In this document: piece after piece, positions 14,820 to 22,383 of the stretch
How positions within the stretch are numbered: position 1 is the stretch's first letter
Layout of the letters: every line of letters starts with the position of its first letter
From: a virus
Length of the DNA: 24,326 bases
Direction: 5' to 3' (one strand)
Virus record (IMG/VR): IMGVR_UViG_3300013127_001073
Coordinates: 1 to 24,326 of that record
Position numbers and translations under genes: made by a program
Notes under the pieces: model-generated
Database searches by the model: none
What the model was told of the DNA's origin: nothing
What the model saw: the letters and a program-made list of their open reading frames with translations, nothing else

Positions 14820-17800
14820 ATGACCAAAGGGCCTCTGTGTCAAGGTTGCCCTCGATTTTCTGAGCTCCGCTGTCCTCCTGCTGCTCAAGACGCTGCCCGC
14901 CGCTGTGACGTACTGATCGTCGCCGAGCAACCCGACGATAAGTCAGCAACCGCGGGCCGCGCTTTGTTTGGACACGGCGGTACTGTAGTCAATAAAGCCA
15001 TCGATGCCGTGATGGACTCCGAGCCCGTGTACCGGGGCTTGGATGTGCGCAAGACCTACGCAGTGCAGTGCATGTCGCCTGACGACACTGCACCTAACAA
15101 AGAGGTCATGGCGCAGTGCAGCACGTATCTGAATGGCCTGATAGGGGCGTGGAAGCCCAAGGTGCTCATCGTACTTGGGGGCACCGCCTTCAAGCAGCTG
15201 GGCTTCAAGCTGCAGTTCAATGACTCTCGTGGGAAGATGTACACGCACGCCGGCACGGGCACGCCCGTGCTGGTCACCTTCTCCGAGAAGGCACTCGTGG
15301 CCGCCCCAGGTGTTTACGCGACGTTCATGCTGGACCTGCGTAACGCGTTCAAGCGGGCTCTCTACGGCGAGGCTAAAGCCAAGACCATAGAAGAGCTCTC
15401 CAAGGACTACATACTGCCTAAGACTGTAGACGAGTCGCTGGCGGTATGTGACCTGATCTGCAACTACGCACGTAGCGGAGACCCGGCGGCGTGGGCAATC
15501 TCGTTCGACACCGAGACCACTACGCTACGCCCAGAGAAGAGCAGCGCCCGTATCATCGCGTTCTGCTTTGCGTGGGACGCCGGCAAGGCCACGACCATAC
15601 TGTACGACCATCCGCATGCGCCTGAAGAGTTCTCGGTGCGCAGAGCGGAGTTGCGAGATGCAATTCAGCGAGTGTTGGCCAGCAGCAAGCCTAAGCTAGC
15701 GCACAACCTGAAATTCGACGCTAAGTTCGTGATGCTCAAAGAGCTGTTCACGATCAATAACCTCATGTGGTGTACGCTTTTGGGAGAACATCTCCTGGAT
15801 GAGGACAAGAAGGGCAACTACGGCCTGAAGGCACTGACCGCCTCTTTCTTGCCTGACTACGTAGGCTACGAGGACCGCCTCTACGACCTTCTCCAAGCTG
15901 AAGAGGGAATCTCTGAAGCAGAGGAGATGGCTAAGGAGATTGCCGACCAAGCCGATATCCTGGCGGAAGATCATCCTGAGTTCTTGGCGGCGCTCACGAA
16001 ACATCACGCTGAGCTGGTCGAGTACGAGCAGAAGTCCCCTGCGGAGCAGGCTGCCCTAGCTACTTACGAGCGCGCCATGGAGGATTACACCTTCATGCGC
16101 AGCTACCACAAGGGGCGTGTCGCAGTGTGGGAAGCGGAGGTCGCCGACTGGCCTAAGGGCAAGCGCGGTAAGCCCGTCAAACCCAAGTTCACCGCGGCTA
16201 AGCCCGATAAGCCCGTGATCTCCAAGAGGCCAAAGCGCCCTGAGGATCCGCGCTCCAAGAAGGAGCGCCAGATTGCCAAGGACGCGGGCTTCGAGAATGT
16301 GCCCATCGATGAGCTGCAGCTGTATGGCGCGATTGACGCGGACGTCACACGCCAACTCACGTCCATACAGCGGACGCGCATCAAGCAGGAGCAGTCCAAG
16401 GTGGGCCCGCTCATGCGTACACATGCAGTCCCTGCATCTCTGGTGCTGGGGCGCATGGAGTATTACGGCACTCGCGTAGACCAGGAGTACATCCCTGTAC
16501 TCGAGGAAGGTTTGCGTCGTATTGCCGAGAGCACTGAGCGAGAGCTCTACGACATGGCTGGGCGGGTGCGTAATGACCGCGCCATCAACCTGAACAGCCC
16601 TATCACCCTGTGCGACGTGTTGTTCTCTTGGGGCTGGACGCATCCCGACGGGAAAGTGGTCACGTACACACCCGTCGAGAAGACCAAGAAGGGCGCGTTC
16701 AGTACCTCCGAGAAAGTGATCCGTACATTCATCGAATACGCCGACGACGCCAAGACAATACCGGCACACGACGCGTTGTTCGCTGTACGTCTGCTGGAGT
16801 GGCGTAAGTCCAGTAAGGCGCTGAACACCTTCCTAGCCAATATCCGAGCACTGTCTAAGCGCGATGGGTTCCTGCATACGCAGTTTCACTTGAACGGCAC
16901 CGGCACCGGCCGGTTGAGCTCGAGTGATATGAACATGCAGAACATCCCGAAGTTCTTAGCGAATTTCAACATCAAGAAGCTGTTCATACCGGAGTCAGAC
17001 GACTACGTCATCGTGAACGTGGACTGGAAAGGCGCGGAAGTCCGCGTCTTCACGGCCTATGCACACGACCCCGCACTGATAGACGCGCTCAACCGCGGTC
17101 TAGACATGCACAGCTTCTTCGCGCATAAGGTGTTCAACCGCCCGTATGAACACTACGACCGTCGCGATGACGATGTATTCTTGCCTGACAAGGCGTATCG
17201 AAAGAAGCTCGATCTCGAGCGCTCTCGAATCAAGCGCGTCGTGTTCGGCATTCTGTACGGTGCAGGCCCGGGCAAGATCGCAGAGACCATCGGCGTTTCT
17301 GAGGACGTGGCCCGCGAGCTAATCGACCTGCTCTACGCCATGTTCCCTGCCATCAAGCAGTACGCTATCGATATAGAGCAGGAAGTTCTCAATAAGGGCT
17401 GGGTGGAGACACACTTCGGTCGTCGCAGGCGTTTCCCGCTTGCGCGGCTGTCGCGCCACCGTGGCCGCGCCGTGCGCCAAGCACGCAACTTCAAGATCCA
17501 GAGCACGTCCTCTGACATCGTCATTGGGCAGTTGGTCGAAATGGACCAGCCGCTGCGGGATCTGGGCGGCCGCCTGTTGCTCACAGTACACGACTCCATT
17601 GTCATGCAATTCCCCAAGAAGCACCTGAGTCAGCTCAAGGAGTTCATCCACTACTACGCCGAAAAGCGGGTGAGTGAGAAGTACTCTTGGCTTCCTGTCC
17701 CCTTCAAGGTAGACATCGAAGTCGGGCCTAACTACGGGGAATGCCAGCCCATAGATAAGTACTTGGCTAAGCACGTATTCACGCCCGTTCTAGAAGGAGT

Positions 17801-17873
17801 GGTAGAAGAAAATGAAATCCTCGCAGAGCTCCGAGACGACGCCTTCTCCGGCGAAGCCGCCGCGACCGTCTAG
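14820..17873 (+). CDS. Family A DNA polymerase with UDG-like N-terminal domain and 3'-5' exonuclease
   Basis: The replicative polymerase, 1017 residues. Residues 1-185 resemble family 4 uracil-DNA glycosylase, with C7, C10, C84 and C100 in the spacing that holds a 4Fe-4S cluster. The usual GEAPG is AEQPD (35-39), and the HPS-type motif is not visible. The proofreading exonuclease has D230/E232, NLKFD (D300) and Y502/D506. Polymerase motif A is DWKGAEVR (D735), motif B is R801-K805-F809-Y813-G814, and motif C is VHDS (H924, D925, S926), where Pol I has VHDE. About 129 extra residues lie between exonuclease motifs II and III. SPO1-type phage polymerases also carry a UDG-like N-terminus. ATG at 14820 abuts the primase stop, with no clear ribosome-binding site. 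There is no 5'-3' exonuclease domain. Confidence 0.96.
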   Translation: MTKGPLCQGCPRFSELRCPPAAQDAARRCDVLIVAEQPDDKSATAGRALFGHGGTVVNKAIDAVMDSEPVYRGLDVRKTYAVQCMSPDDTAPNKEVMAQCSTYLNGLIGAWKPKVLIVLGGTAFKQLGFKLQFNDSRGKMYTHAGTGTPVLVTFSEKALVAAPGVYATFMLDLRNAFKRALYGEAKAKTIEELSKDYILPKTVDESLAVCDLICNYARSGDPAAWAISFDTETTTLRPEKSSARIIAFCFAWDAGKATTILYDHPHAPEEFSVRRAELRDAIQRVLASSKPKLAHNLKFDAKFVMLKELFTINNLMWCTLLGEHLLDEDKKGNYGLKALTASFLPDYVGYEDRLYDLLQAEEGISEAEEMAKEIADQADILAEDHPEFLAALTKHHAELVEYEQKSPAEQAALATYERAMEDYTFMRSYHKGRVAVWEAEVADWPKGKRGKPVKPKFTAAKPDKPVISKRPKRPEDPRSKKERQIAKDAGFENVPIDELQLYGAIDADVTRQLTSIQRTRIKQEQSKVGPLMRTHAVPASLVLGRMEYYGTRVDQEYIPVLEEGLRRIAESTERELYDMAGRVRNDRAINLNSPITLCDVLFSWGWTHPDGKVVTYTPVEKTKKGAFSTSEKVIRTFIEYADDAKTIPAHDALFAVRLLEWRKSSKALNTFLANIRALSKRDGFLHTQFHLNGTGTGRLSSSDMNMQNIPKFLANFNIKKLFIPESDDYVIVNVDWKGAEVRVFTAYAHDPALIDALNRGLDMHSFFAHKVFNRPYEHYDRRDDDVFLPDKAYRKKLDLERSRIKRVVFGILYGAGPGKIAETIGVSEDVARELIDLLYAMFPAIKQYAIDIEQEVLNKGWVETHFGRRRRFPLARLSRHRGRAVRQARNFKIQSTSSDIVIGQLVEMDQPLRDLGGRLLLTVHDSIVMQFPKKHLSQLKEFIHYYAEKRVSEKYSWLPVPFKVDIEVGPNYGECQPIDKYLAKHVFTPVLEGVVEENEILAELRDDAFSGEAAATV

Positions 17874-18468
17874 CACCAAGACCCACGATACAGTCTCGTT
17901 CGATAAGTTCGGGGCTACCTTCACCCTGAACATCGTCCGAGATACGCGTTATGCGTGGAAGCCCTCCGTCAGGCTAGCTGACGGCACTCTGGTGGACACG
18001 ACGGTAGAGAACTGGGCGGCGCAGCTACCTCCTGGCTCTAGGCCCATCACTGAATGGGAGGAGACTGACGAGGAGCTGCATACCAGCTACGTCCAACACG
18101 CCACAGTGCAGGACGACGAGTTCTGTGTGGCGCCCAAGCCGCTGCAGGTCTATACGACAGCCGACGGGCCTATCCTGGGCATCCAGCTCGAGATAGACAG
18201 CGACGCGATTATGCTACTAGACCCCTGCGTAGTTCGTTTCGACGACAAGCGCGGCGGTCTGCAGCTCGTGCCCATCTTCAACGTAGCACGCCACCTGCGC
18301 ATCATGAAGGCGGGCATCCGTTCTATGTGCCCGCCCTCCGAGCTCCTGATAGGCATCTACCCGGGGTTCATGCTGCAGAACCGGCAGGCACGATACACGC
18401 TGAAGCCCAGCATCGCCATGGCTGAGAAGATCGTGGCCGAGGGCACCGGGATCGCGGTTACCTCCTGA
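17812..18468 (+). CDS. Unknown 218-residue protein overlapping the polymerase 3' end
   Basis: ATG at 17812 lies 62 nt inside the polymerase gene in another frame. AAGGAG lies 12 nt upstream and AGAAGA lies closer. No later in-frame ATG occurs before the folded part, so I keep this start. Residues 1-25 are Ser/Pro-rich and disordered. The core contains beta-rich segments such as ILGIQLEID, LDPCVVRFDD and LQLVPIFNVARHLRI, ending with LLIGIYPGFML. The pattern 'L-(N/D)-P-x-V...L-x-P' recalls viral Sm-like domains, but I hold this weakly. It is the last gene of the replication operon before a convergent junction. Confidence 0.8.
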   Translation: MKSSQSSETTPSPAKPPRPSSTKTHDTVSFDKFGATFTLNIVRDTRYAWKPSVRLADGTLVDTTVENWAAQLPPGSRPITEWEETDEELHTSYVQHATVQDDEFCVAPKPLQVYTTADGPILGIQLEIDSDAIMLLDPCVVRFDDKRGGLQLVPIFNVARHLRIMKAGIRSMCPPSELLIGIYPGFMLQNRQARYTLKPSIAMAEKIVAEGTGIAVTS

Positions 18469-18601
18469 CGGTGACCCGCTAACGCAACGCATGCCTTCTA
18501 GCGCTGATGTACCGTCAGCTACGTTGCGCGACCCCCCACTACGCGGGGCACACAGCCGAATCCCTTGAGTTGTTACAAGGGCTTCGTACTAAAGGTTGCG
18601 T
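18469..18601. terminator. Structured junction between convergent operons; possible bidirectional termination region
   Basis: Three consecutive inverted repeats fill this gap. CGCAACG (18483-18489) pairs with CGTTGCG (18522-18528) and encloses CTGATG-TAC-CGTCAG. A CCCC/GGGG hairpin lies at about 18534-18548. CCCTTG (18562-18567) pairs with CAAGGG (18576-18581) around an 8-nt loop. None has a U-tract, so intrinsic termination is unproven. The location between the replication operon and the terminase gene fits a transcription barrier or mRNA end protection. I saw no tRNA fold or reading frame of note. Confidence 0.4.
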
Positions 18602-20302
18602 TTACCGCGGGGCACCGTCATAGGTCATCATCGGATCCGCTGCCAGTAACTTGCTGGCTAGCCACGCATATATCTGGGCATGGCACGCGTCGTCGGGGTT
18701 AGACGCCGCGTGCCGCCATACTTTACGGCCGGTGTTAGACACTTCCTCGTACAGAGCGAGGATGTCCTTGATGGGCGTTGTCATCTGCTTGATGCTCGGG
18801 AAGATCACGCCCTCGCGCTTCAAGAACATCATGTAGTGATCGATCATGGTGGTCCGGTCCACCATCCAACGGTCGATCTTGTTCCAGAAGATGGGACGTG
18901 CGTTAGTGCCGCTGCCGCCGGTCACGCCACCGCGGTACTGGCACTGGTGGGCGCGGTGCTGGCCTAGGCGCTCACGCAGGTTAGCATTGGCCAACGCGCC
19001 ACCGCCGGCGTCACCCATGATTATGCTGACGTTGTATCGATTGCAGATCTCGACAATGTGATCGACAACACCGCCGGAGATGGGGTTGGTCTCCGGGTAT
19101 ATCTTGAAGTAGAGCGTCTTCAGACGGAAGTTGTGCTCTACGGTACCCTGCGTAATCCCGTATACCCACAGCACGGTGCGCGACGCTCCTGAAGCCATGC
19201 CGCCGCCGGACCAGTCTACGCCGGCTACGACGCCGCGCAGGTCTTGCATCATGATGTTGTTGGTGGGGTATTCCGTGATCACATAGTCACGGCAGAGGTT
19301 CTCGAGCTCTTCTTGCGAGATGAGGCGCGTACCGATGGCGTCGCTGACGCCCATGACCTCGTTCTTGAACTTGGACGGCGGGTAGGCGACGTGCTTTTCG
19401 ATGATGCGGTCCCAGCGCGTCTTTGCGAGCTCCTGATTCTTTAGGTCAGAAGGCATGGACGCCGGGACGTTCTTGGGCAGGATGACCTGCGGGATATGGA
19501 ATCCCTTTAGCTTCTTGCCCGTGTGGTTGGGCGGGAACACGTGTGTGTCTATCCACTCCCCCTGGCGGACATCAACGTACTTGCCGCACTTCAGGCAAAT
19601 GGGGCCCTTCTTGCCTAAACAACGCTCGTCCTCGAAGAACATGAACGCGTTGCAGCCAGAGCACTTGATCACCCACTCAGTCTTAGTGCTCCACTGCCAC
19701 AGGCCTTCGATGGTGTTTTCCATCGACTTAGGCGTTCCGCAGTACGTCTCATACGCGTAATCGCTGTTGCTCATCGTCTCGTTGATGACGGGGATTACGG
19801 CCTCGTACTGCATGTCCTGGACCTCGTCGTATGCAACGCGGTCGGCAGACACACCGCGGGCGCGGTCCGGGTCATCGCTGGCGTACGTGAACGTTATCTC
19901 GGAGCCGTTGGTGAATTGCTTCTGGAAGACGCGGCTAGACAGCTCACTGGATACCCATCGATTGCGTATCTCAGGGCTGTAGAAGATGGTCTTGCCGACA
20001 CGTGTCTGCGAGAAGCGTGTGGTTTGCTCTTGTGCGGGCGCTACGAACAGACTGCGCCAGTGGGGCTTTGTGCAAGCCTCGGCAATCAGGAAGTTAGACA
20101 GCGTCGTACTCTTAGCAACCTGCTGCCCCGTTTTCAGCAATAGCCCGCCTACGGTGCTGTCGTAAATGCGATTGTAGAACGGGTAGTCTGCTAGGGAGAA
20201 CGGACGGCCGTCCAGGCAGATTAACGCCTGGGCCCAGTCGGAGCGGCGTATGACCAAATCGTCTTTCGTGTACGCGTCTCCAACGGTAGATGTATTTTCC
20301 AT
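18602..20302 (-). CDS. Terminase large subunit with zinc-ribbon insertion
   Basis: The DNA-packaging motor, 566 residues. The ATPase half has a deviant Walker A, KTGQQVAKST (57-66; Ala replaces the usual Gly before K64), Walker B VAYDE (D159, E160) and a coupling-like CGTPKS (188-193). Between the ATPase and nuclease halves are C214/C217 and C236/C239 (CSGC, CLKC), a zinc ribbon of the kind seen in GpA-like large terminases. The RNase H-like nuclease shows GVDWSGGG (D363), MGDAGGG (D431) and NPDDACH (D537/D538). The ATG at 20302-20300 has no good ribosome-binding site within 20 nt. No small terminase is evident nearby. The portal lies about 15.5 kb away on the same strand. Confidence 0.96.
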   Translation of the reverse strand: MENTSTVGDAYTKDDLVIRRSDWAQALICLDGRPFSLADYPFYNRIYDSTVGGLLLKTGQQVAKSTTLSNFLIAEACTKPHWRSLFVAPAQEQTTRFSQTRVGKTIFYSPEIRNRWVSSELSSRVFQKQFTNGSEITFTYASDDPDRARGVSADRVAYDEVQDMQYEAVIPVINETMSNSDYAYETYCGTPKSMENTIEGLWQWSTKTEWVIKCSGCNAFMFFEDERCLGKKGPICLKCGKYVDVRQGEWIDTHVFPPNHTGKKLKGFHIPQVILPKNVPASMPSDLKNQELAKTRWDRIIEKHVAYPPSKFKNEVMGVSDAIGTRLISQEELENLCRDYVITEYPTNNIMMQDLRGVVAGVDWSGGGMASGASRTVLWVYGITQGTVEHNFRLKTLYFKIYPETNPISGGVVDHIVEICNRYNVSIIMGDAGGGALANANLRERLGQHRAHQCQYRGGVTGGSGTNARPIFWNKIDRWMVDRTTMIDHYMMFLKREGVIFPSIKQMTTPIKDILALYEEVSNTGRKVWRHAASNPDDACHAQIYAWLASKLLAADPMMTYDGAPR

Positions 20303-20448
20303 TATTTCGCGTTTTCGTGGTAGAAGTGCGTATCAATGATAGAGTCAGGCTCTGCTGGCGCACCAGAGTCGGGCGCAAAAATGGCTGTGGAAATAATGTG
20401 CATCATGGCACATAGGTGTGCAATACCATCCTTTAGAAAAGGGGAGTA
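20303..20448. promoter_or_regulatory. Divergent intergenic region with 6-bp inverted repeat
   Basis: This 146-bp gap between the terminase (-) and ATPase (+) genes must supply leaders, and probably promoters, for at least one side. ATGTGC (20396-20401) and GCACAT (20408-20413) form a perfect inverted repeat around ATCATG, a candidate operator. A strong ribosome-binding sequence, AAAAGGGGAG, at 20437-20446 serves the plus-strand gene. I could not find a convincing sigma-70 -35/-10 pair in either direction, and a phage-specific sigma factor would not require one. Confidence 0.4.
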
Positions 20449-20544
20449 ATGGCCGAGAAGAAGGACATGGTCGACGGCTGGGACCGTCTGGGAATCAGCC
20501 CCACGAGCATGGGACTGGTATCTAAGCTGCTAGACATTGTGTGA
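20449..20544 (+). CDS. 31-codon frame, likely the N-terminal helix of the adjacent AAA+ ATPase, cut off by TGA
   Basis: ATG at 20449 sits 2 nt after AAAAGGGGAG. The frame encodes 31 residues ending SPTSMGLVSKLLDIV and stops at TGA 20542-20544. The ATPase ATG at 20548 is in the same frame with only one codon (CAC) between. The LVSKLLDIV helix followed by a short turn and the ATPase beta-1 strand is what an intact MoxR-type AAA+ domain should have. The stop is UGA followed by C, a leaky context. Options are a nonsense mutation, readthrough, termination and re-initiation, a sequencing error, or a genuine separate leader peptide. Confidence 0.6.
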   Translation: MAEKKDMVDGWDRLGISPTSMGLVSKLLDIV

Positions 20545-20547
20545 CAC

Positions 20548-21723
20548 ATGAAGCCACGCCTGACGATCTGCCTGATCGGTGAGACCGGGATCGGCAAGAC
20601 GCCGATCGTGCACCAATGGTGCGCACGCATGAATGGGTACATGCGTGTACTGAACTTCGGTCACATGAGCCAGGAGGAAATCTCCATGATCATGTTCACC
20701 GAGGACGCAAGTTCGTTCAATTTCGTAGCTCCTGAGTGGCTACTCGAGCTCAACCGCAAGGCGGAAGAGATGGGATGTGCGGTGCTCTTCCTCGACGAGT
20801 GGAATCGCTCCGAAAAGGCGCTCGTGAACGGCCTGTTCACGCTCGCCGATGAGCGGCGACTTCACAACTTCCACCTCCACGAGAACGTCATCGTGGTGGC
20901 TGCGATGAACCCGTCGGATGGGTCCTACCTCGTCAACGAGGCGGAGAAGGATCACGCGATCCGAAAGCGCCTCAACTTCGTCTACACAGTCCACGACCTC
21001 TCGGCGTGGCTGGACTACGTCAAGAAGGCGAACTGGCACCCGTACGTGCCGGCCTTCATCAAGGCGGCAAACACCTTCCTGTATGACACCGGCGCGCGCG
21101 ACGCCGGCAAGGCCTTCCCGTGCCCCTCCAACTGGGAGAAGGTGTCCAACATCCTTCATGGAGCCCAGAAGGCCAAGATGGATCTCGCTGGCGAAGCAGT
21201 GCGCACCCTGATCGAAGGTCAGGTGGGCACCGTGGCAGCCCGGAAGTTCATGGAGTTCGTCGCGGACCAGAACACGCTGATCCAGCCGTCGGAGATCCTC
21301 TACTCGTATACGCCACAGAGCAGCGTGCGCAAGCGCGTCGCGTCTCTGCTGGATCGTACGGTCAACAAGGAAGGCGACATGGTCGAGAAGGCCGTGGACG
21401 CCAAGGCGGCCAACCGCGCGAGCCTGGTGGTCGAGCTGTGCGAGGGCGTAGCCCTCGAGCTGTTCTCTACGATGGCCGATCCGACCAAGATCGCGGCTCA
21501 CGTCGCGCTCTTCATCGGCGACCTGCCGAACGAGATCCTCCAGACGTTCGTCGCGGAGCATCTGAAGCAGGCCATGAACGCGAAGGGAGCCGAGGGACAG
21601 ACGTACCTCAACAAGCTCTCCAGCGCCTTGTCGGCTTACGAGCCGTACAAGAAGAAGATGAAGTTCATCGTAGACACAATGAGGTCGTACAAGCAGGCCG
21701 CGGGGTTGATCCCCAAGACCTGA
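20548..21723 (+). CDS. MoxR-type AAA+ ATPase
   Basis: A chaperone-like ATPase, 391 residues from this ATG. Walker A GETGIGKT lies at 11-18, unusually close to the N-terminus. Walker B is VLFLDE (79-84) followed by WNRSEK, and the sensor-1 segment is AAMNPSD (118-124). KRLNF at 140-144 lies in the expected arginine-finger region. The C-terminal 220 residues are helical, with a long charged stretch. There is no ribosome-binding site before 20548, so translation depends on the 31-codon frame upstream, by readthrough or re-initiation; the ancestral gene was probably 20449-21723. MoxR ATPases typically work with VWA or metallopeptidase-like partners. A candidate partner begins at 23417 on the same strand, past two minus-strand genes. 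The archaeal virus ATV has a MoxR/VWA pair linked to tail development. Confidence 0.92.
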   Translation: MKPRLTICLIGETGIGKTPIVHQWCARMNGYMRVLNFGHMSQEEISMIMFTEDASSFNFVAPEWLLELNRKAEEMGCAVLFLDEWNRSEKALVNGLFTLADERRLHNFHLHENVIVVAAMNPSDGSYLVNEAEKDHAIRKRLNFVYTVHDLSAWLDYVKKANWHPYVPAFIKAANTFLYDTGARDAGKAFPCPSNWEKVSNILHGAQKAKMDLAGEAVRTLIEGQVGTVAARKFMEFVADQNTLIQPSEILYSYTPQSSVRKRVASLLDRTVNKEGDMVEKAVDAKAANRASLVVELCEGVALELFSTMADPTKIAAHVALFIGDLPNEILQTFVAEHLKQAMNAKGAEGQTYLNKLSSALSAYEPYKKKMKFIVDTMRSYKQAAGLIPKT

Positions 21724-22383
21724 TCACGACACCAGTTGGGCTAAGCTAGCTTGTAGTGCCTTGGACTTCGTATCGAAGTACGTGTGCACTGCAGCTAGTT
21801 TGGCCAGCTGTACTCCCAGAGGAGTCTCGGGATACGCGTTATTTTTTAGCTCGCCCTTAGGCAGGGCAGCCCACGCGGCCTCGACCTTCTTGCGCAACAC
21901 GACACTGTCTTTTCCGTAGTGCGTGTCGAGAGCTTCTTGAGCCCAGTGCAGCTGCTCAGGGGCTACTAGCAACCCGTGTCTGTACAGCTGCACGCCGGTG
22001 TACGCGATGGGCTCCCGGTCGTAGCTCACGTTTTCTTTGTGGTAGTGCAGGTATATTTTGTACGCCTCGTATGAGGCCCACGCCAGATACTCCACAGGCG
22101 CATCGTCTAGGCTGTCCAGGTGCACAGGGTCGTCGTTGAACGTTACCGCGGTCTTCTCGAAGACCAGCGCGTCGTAATAGAACCGACCAGTAGACACCAG
22201 GACCCGCGCGGCCATTACCTTGGCGCGGTTATTCGGAGGTACGCTGACGCCCATGCGCGACAGCTCTATCCATAGAGTCTCGGGCTCCCACGCCATCCAA
22301 GTGCTGGGCAGCAGTACATCTAGGGCGCGGACACATGCGAAGGCGCACGTGGTCGCGTCCTTGAGCAGTTCCCGCGCGCCCAC
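21724..22383 (-). CDS. Unknown 219-residue protein, possibly virion-related
   Basis: GTG at 22383-22381 follows the previous gene's stop without a gap, and GGGGA lies 6 nt upstream, so the two genes are coupled. Sequence features are an N-terminal Cys pair (CAFAC at 13-17), aromatic-rich segments (YLAWASYEAYKIYLHYH) and a helical C-terminus. I recognise no family. Its strand is shared with the portal and terminase genes, which suggests late expression and a structural or assembly role. This is context-based inference only. Its stop abuts the convergent ATPase stop. Confidence 0.78.
   Translation of the reverse strand: MGARELLKDATTCAFACVRALDVLLPSTWMAWEPETLWIELSRMGVSVPPNNRAKVMAARVLVSTGRFYYDALVFEKTAVTFNDDPVHLDSLDDAPVEYLAWASYEAYKIYLHYHKENVSYDREPIAYTGVQLYRHGLLVAPEQLHWAQEALDTHYGKDSVVLRKKVEAAWAALPKGELKNNAYPETPLGVQLAKLAAVHTYFDTKSKALQASLAQLVS

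Noticed and set aside
16056-16769. 237-residue minus-strand frame inside the polymerase gene
   Set aside because: It lies antisense to polymerase coding sequence and looks like a codon-bias by-product.
18469-18601. tRNA gene in the convergent gap
   Set aside because: The inverted repeats do not form a cloverleaf, and no T-loop consensus is present.
20740-21561. 273-residue minus-strand frame inside the AAA+ ATPase gene
   Set aside because: It is antisense to Walker B and sensor motifs; its composition (His/Arg/Leu/Val-rich) is typical of antisense translation.
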